Source: Phymatolithon calcareum (taxonomy: Eukaryota > Rhodophyta > Florideophyceae > Hapalidiales). Taken from it: a stretch of 64,000 nt of DNA. This document shows positions 61,452 through 64,000 of this stretch, piece after piece. The stretch is from the NCBI GenBank assembly GCA_977006965.1, contig OZ345375.1:1798001-1862000 (forward strand). Reading direction: 5' to 3'. Under the pieces are notes generated by a model, which ran no database searches, was not told the DNA's origin, and worked only from the letters and a program-made list of their open reading frames with translations. How positions within the stretch are numbered: position 1 is the first letter of the stretch; each line of letters begins with the position of its first letter. The position numbers and the translations under genes are program-made.

Positions 61452-62218
61452 CAGGGGTGGGTCCAATTTCACTGTTACGGATTGGTCTTCGCTCGGCAAT
61501 AGACCAGTTTTACTGGTCCACTTTCTTCTCGAGTTTCTTCTCGCATTTTAGACATAAGCAACTCGACAACGTCATTCGGCTGCGGTTTCTTTGTCATAGG
61601 GTTCATTTTCAATGTGGAACACACGGCACGTGCATTAGATCGCACGTCGTCGACGAGAAGTCTCGGCTCTCCGTGTTGCGTAGATGGTGGTTTGGCTATT
61701 TCATATTTGAATATCTCATCAACACGCTGCACTGATCACTTTAAGTACTCTCCACGATCACTTTACGCCAATAAAGCTGGGTTTCACTCAGGCTCGTTAT
61801 AGAGTGACTACGTCACGTAGTCACTCCATAACCACGTTGTCTACGTGTTTTGTCTACTTTGGTGATGTGCAAGAAACCATATATGTATTTTTGGCTCCGC
61901 TATGAGAGATAGATGCGCTGGAATGCCCTTAACACAAAACGAGGATAAGCTACAGTAGTACGTATTAAGAGTTGTGGAAACCCCTACTAGCGTGGATCTC
62001 TGCCTCGTGGCACGGTAAGGGTTTCAGCTTAGTAAGGTGACATTACGGTGCCATGTAGCTCCATTGTCATCTCTGCATTCAGGAATATGAGTACGCAATA
62101 ACTGCATTAAGGAGCTGCGTCGCAATAATGAGTGCAGTATGAAACTCTGTTGCAATAGAGCTGTTATTGCAGCTTATTGCAACTTACTGCAATAGCAGTA
62201 GAATTGGTGTCACCCCTG
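61452..62218 (-). mobile_element. Third hAT element, deleted, perfect 8-bp TSD
   Basis: GAAGTGAC at 61444-61451 and 62219-62226 flanks 767 bp. The ends CAGGGGTGGGTCCAATTTCAC and the complement CAGGGGTGACACCAATTCTAC are similar over about 20 bp. It is inserted in the zinc-knuckle region of a MULE. Only the transposase N-terminus remains inside. Confidence 0.92.
61475..61606 (-). pseudogene. hAT transposase N-terminal remnant
   Basis: ATG 61606 opens 43 codons. KKPQPNDVVELLMSKMREET aligns with RKPMPKEVVELLMTKKGETT of the intact transposase. The reading then enters the terminal sequence of the element and stops. Everything after about residue 25 has been deleted. Confidence 0.75.
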
Positions 62219-62720
62219 GAAGTGACCGTTATTTCCGCTTGAGAAGCAGTGACGGGCCCTCATTTCGGACGGCAAGTAGGGCCTCTTGTGCTTGCGGTCC
62301 GGCTTAGCGACAAGGTTAAACGGTACCAAATCATCCTATATTTGCTGGTCACCAGTGACTGCAAAACGCGTGATACTGCCCTCGTGTTGCTTAGCTCACA
62401 TTCTCCACAGCCATGCGTCCTCGACCCAGTGCTTATTCCACGACTTGAAGGTGATCCAATGCTACACTAAGCGTTTAGAAGCGTACAAAAGTGTAGCGAC
62501 AACGTGCTTACATATCCGCTGGTGTTCTTCAAAGTGGCGACAAGTGCGTGTAGCGCGGTAGTCACTGTTAACTCTCATATCGAATGGTGTCACTTTGCTG
62601 CGAACAACACAGTTCAGCGTGCCACTTTCGTTGACCTCCGGCTCCACACGCAACTTTTGTACTCGCATCGCGGCTCTGTATCTAGGATTAGCTAGCGCAT
62701 ATCATAACAAGTAGTAGTTT

Positions 62721-62790
62721 TGGCAAGGGGTGCCAGTTTAGCGAACTTTCCCCTCTTTTTCGGTCCAGGTCTCTAAACCGGTACTCCTTG
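62721..62790. repeat. Centre of a large MULE inverted repeat
   Basis: GTAGTAGTTTTGGCAAGG (about 62711-62728) faces CCTTGCCAAAACTACTAC (about 62791-62808). The MULE arms on both sides are mirror images of about 650 bp. The intervening bases include GTGCCAGTTTAGCGAACTTTCC, similar to the MULE end at 63608-63640. This looks like two MULE termini placed head to head. Confidence 0.7.
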
Positions 62791-63520
62791 CCAAAACTAC
62801 TACTTGCTACGATATGCGCAAGCTAAACCTAGATACAAAGCCGCGATGCCAGTACAAAAGTTGCTTGTGGAGCCGGAGGTCAACGAAAGTGGCACGCTGA
62901 GCTGTGTTGTTTGCCGCCAATCGACACCATTCGATGTGAAAGTTAGCAGCTACTACTGCGGTACATGCTCCTGCCGCCACTTTGAAGAGCACATGAGGCC
63001 ACGTAGCCAAGTCGTCGCTGCACATTGTATGCTTCTAGGGGCTTAATGCAGCATTGGGTGTCGTTCGACTCGTGGAACAAGTACTGGTTCGGGGACGTAT
63101 GGATGTTGAGAACGAGGGCCAAGCAGCATGAGGGCAGCATCACTCGTGTTGGAGTCACTGGAGACCAGCTAGTACAGGATGATTTGGTGTCGTTTGACCT
63201 TGTGGCAAAGCCGGGCCGCAAGCGCAAGAAGCCTAACTTGCCGTCCGAAATGAGGGCCCATCACTGTTCCTCGTGCGGAAACACTGGCCATTTTTCGCAG
63301 ACATGCGGGAGGCCCATCATCCACAACCTTGTTGAGGCGAAACGAAAACACATTGACAAAGCGGCTCATTCCATGATCATTGACATTACTGCCTGCGATG
63401 ACGGAGATGCTCCTTGCGACGAGGATCTAAGGCATAGAGAGTAGCGCGCGCAAAAAATTTTACTGTCGCATAGACTGCTTTTTCAAACGGATGAGTTAGT
63501 AGTTTTGGCTAGGGTGAGTA
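62791..63520 (+). mobile_element. MULE deletion derivative, inverted relative to its neighbour
   Basis: It starts CCTTGCCAAAACTACTA and ends TAGTAGTTTTGGCTAGGG (about 63503-63520), an inverted pair. The element therefore appears to have both termini with only the C-terminal coding left. The coding part is described separately. A second, similar end sequence (GGTTCGGCGAGGGGTGGCC) lies at about 63598-63616. Confidence 0.6.
62845..63444 (+). pseudogene. MULE transposase C-terminus: SWIM finger and CCHC knuckle
   Basis: From MPVQKLLVEPEVNESGTL the frame reaches the SWIM region (CGTCSCRHFEEHMRPRSQVVAAH), in which the third Cys of the CxC...CxH pattern is lost, and ends TAA-like at 63044-63046. 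An overlapping frame (63025-63444) continues with WNKYWFGDVWMLRTRAKQ, a basic linker, then CSSCGNTGHFSQTCG, a well-formed CCHC knuckle, and KAAHSMIIDITACDDGDAP to TAG. A frameshift thus separates the two zinc modules. The parts bind DNA in Mutator-like transposases. No catalytic domain is present. Confidence 0.75.
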
Positions 63521-63645
63521 TGATAGTACGCTTGGCTAGGGGTGAGTAGTATCAGGGGACAGTAATATATTACTATCCCCTGGTAGTAGGTTCGGCGAGG
63601 GGTGGCCATGTAGTGAATTTCCTCAAATTTTTTTTTATTGCAATT
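63521..63645. other. MULE flank with short inverted repeats
   Basis: CAGGGGACAGTAATATATTACT...CCCCTG forms a small palindrome at 63553-63582 (AGGGGACAGTAATA / TATTACTATCCCCT). It then leads to the shared MULE end and an A/T-run next to the LINE tail. Confidence 0.45.
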
Positions 63646-64000
63646 TTTTTAAAAGCCCCGCAGTCACACGAATATACGGGCAGGGTTTCCTCAGGTGCTG
63701 CCCTCGCTAGGGCGGCTCTACTCTTATGTCTGGCATTCTATCTGGGACCTTAGCATGTGTTGGGTTGTTTTGATTGCTCTTCGTAACAGTTTCGAGGCGT
63801 CGCTTCTTCTTTCAGTACAGGTCTTCTTCATGCTGCATACTCTCGATGATGCTTTTGTTGAAGAGCAAAAGGTCATCTAATGCCTTCTCAGTTGCCGCTC
63901 TGTCGTCTTCCTTGAGTTCATAGACTGGCAAGTTGCGATCCAGGGTCTCCATGTGCTGTGTGACTTTGTTTCCGAATCTATCTGCCATCAGTGTGGTAGA
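63646..64000 (-). mobile_element. LINE 3' end leaving the window
   Basis: On the minus strand the end of a LINE ORF (RAATEKALDDLLLFNKSI at about 63890-63840) is followed by the UTR found after 20614 (TACTCTTATGTCTGGCATTC, CCCGTATATTCGTGTGACTG as complements). A short A-run follows (63630-63650 as T). It is closely related to the LINE at 19541-20740. The 5' part lies outside the window. It is inserted next to the MULE terminus. Confidence 0.8.

Larger units (their letters stand above)
61278..62720 (-). mobile_element. MULE remnant, split by a hAT insertion
   Basis: Removing the hAT element (61452-62218) and one GAAGTGAC copy joins a stretch that matches the complement of 62810-63465 along its length. 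It includes the zinc-knuckle codons and the codons for the last 30 residues. A SWIM-type zinc finger (CRHFEEHQRICKHVVATL) is encoded at about 62490-62570. SWIM plus CCHC knuckle is the C-terminal layout of Mutator-like transposases. The DDE part is absent. Confidence 0.75.

Overview
This window reads as nuclear DNA of a photosynthetic eukaryote. Genes are scattered, run on both strands and have no operon structure. They carry few and short introns (about 60-200 nt with GT...AG ends), a pheophorbide-oxygenase-like Rieske protein, and a very dense, nested load of eukaryotic transposons. Intron-poor genes packed between LTR elements and DNA transposons fit best with a florideophyte red alga such as Chondrus. 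That assignment is an inference from gene style, not from a marker gene. No tRNA, rRNA or CRISPR array was recognised by eye.

Layout. 1-881: a multi-pass membrane protein gene leaving the window (minus strand). 1392-1801: a deleted hAT transposon. 2.7-4.6 kb: a broken unknown gene and an N-truncated GPH/sucrose-type transporter with an intron. 5.2-6.5 kb: a piggyBac-like element whose ORF joins the two transposase ends without the catalytic core. 7.8-9.3 kb: a dead Tc1/mariner element. 9.9-12.1 kb: a second piggyBac-like element holding a LINE tail. 13.0-20.7 kb: a LINE interrupted by another LINE fragment and by a complete Ty3/gypsy chromovirus (14123-19540). 21.2-22.5 kb: a small acidic coiled-coil protein and a frameshifted secreted-type protein. 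25.6-33.3 kb: a complete but decayed Ty1/copia element, itself hit by a LINE and carrying an antisense ORF. 33.5-38.4 kb: MULE, LINE and piggyBac remnants. 38.7-41.0 kb: a dead paralogue of the first gene and a hAT-like deletion derivative. 42.1-46.1 kb: the broken Rieske oxygenase gene diverging from an intron-containing hypothetical gene. 46.1-48.1 kb: a duplicated module and a zinc-finger remnant into which 116 bp of the Rieske gene has been copied. 48.3-51.1 kb: an intact 947-aa CMC/Plavaka-like transposase. 52.7-54.8 kb: LINE debris. 56.1-57.1 kb: a secreted trypsin-fold protein lacking the catalytic serine. 57.5-62.2 kb: three hAT insertions with perfect 8-bp target duplications, the last splitting a MULE. 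62.7-63.5 kb: an inverted second MULE copy. 63.6 kb to the end: a LINE leaving the window.

Host genes that look intact are few: the edge gene at 1-881, the 162-aa protein at 21175, the gene at 44256-46102 and the protease homologue at 56135-57100. Nearly everything else is transposon-derived. The nesting gives a relative order of events: LINE, then chromovirus (LTRs about 1.5% diverged); copia (LTRs about 4% diverged), then LINE; piggyBac, then LINE tail; MULE, then hAT. Many coding calls rest on family motifs recognised by eye and could be confirmed or refuted by HMM or BLAST searches that were not run here.
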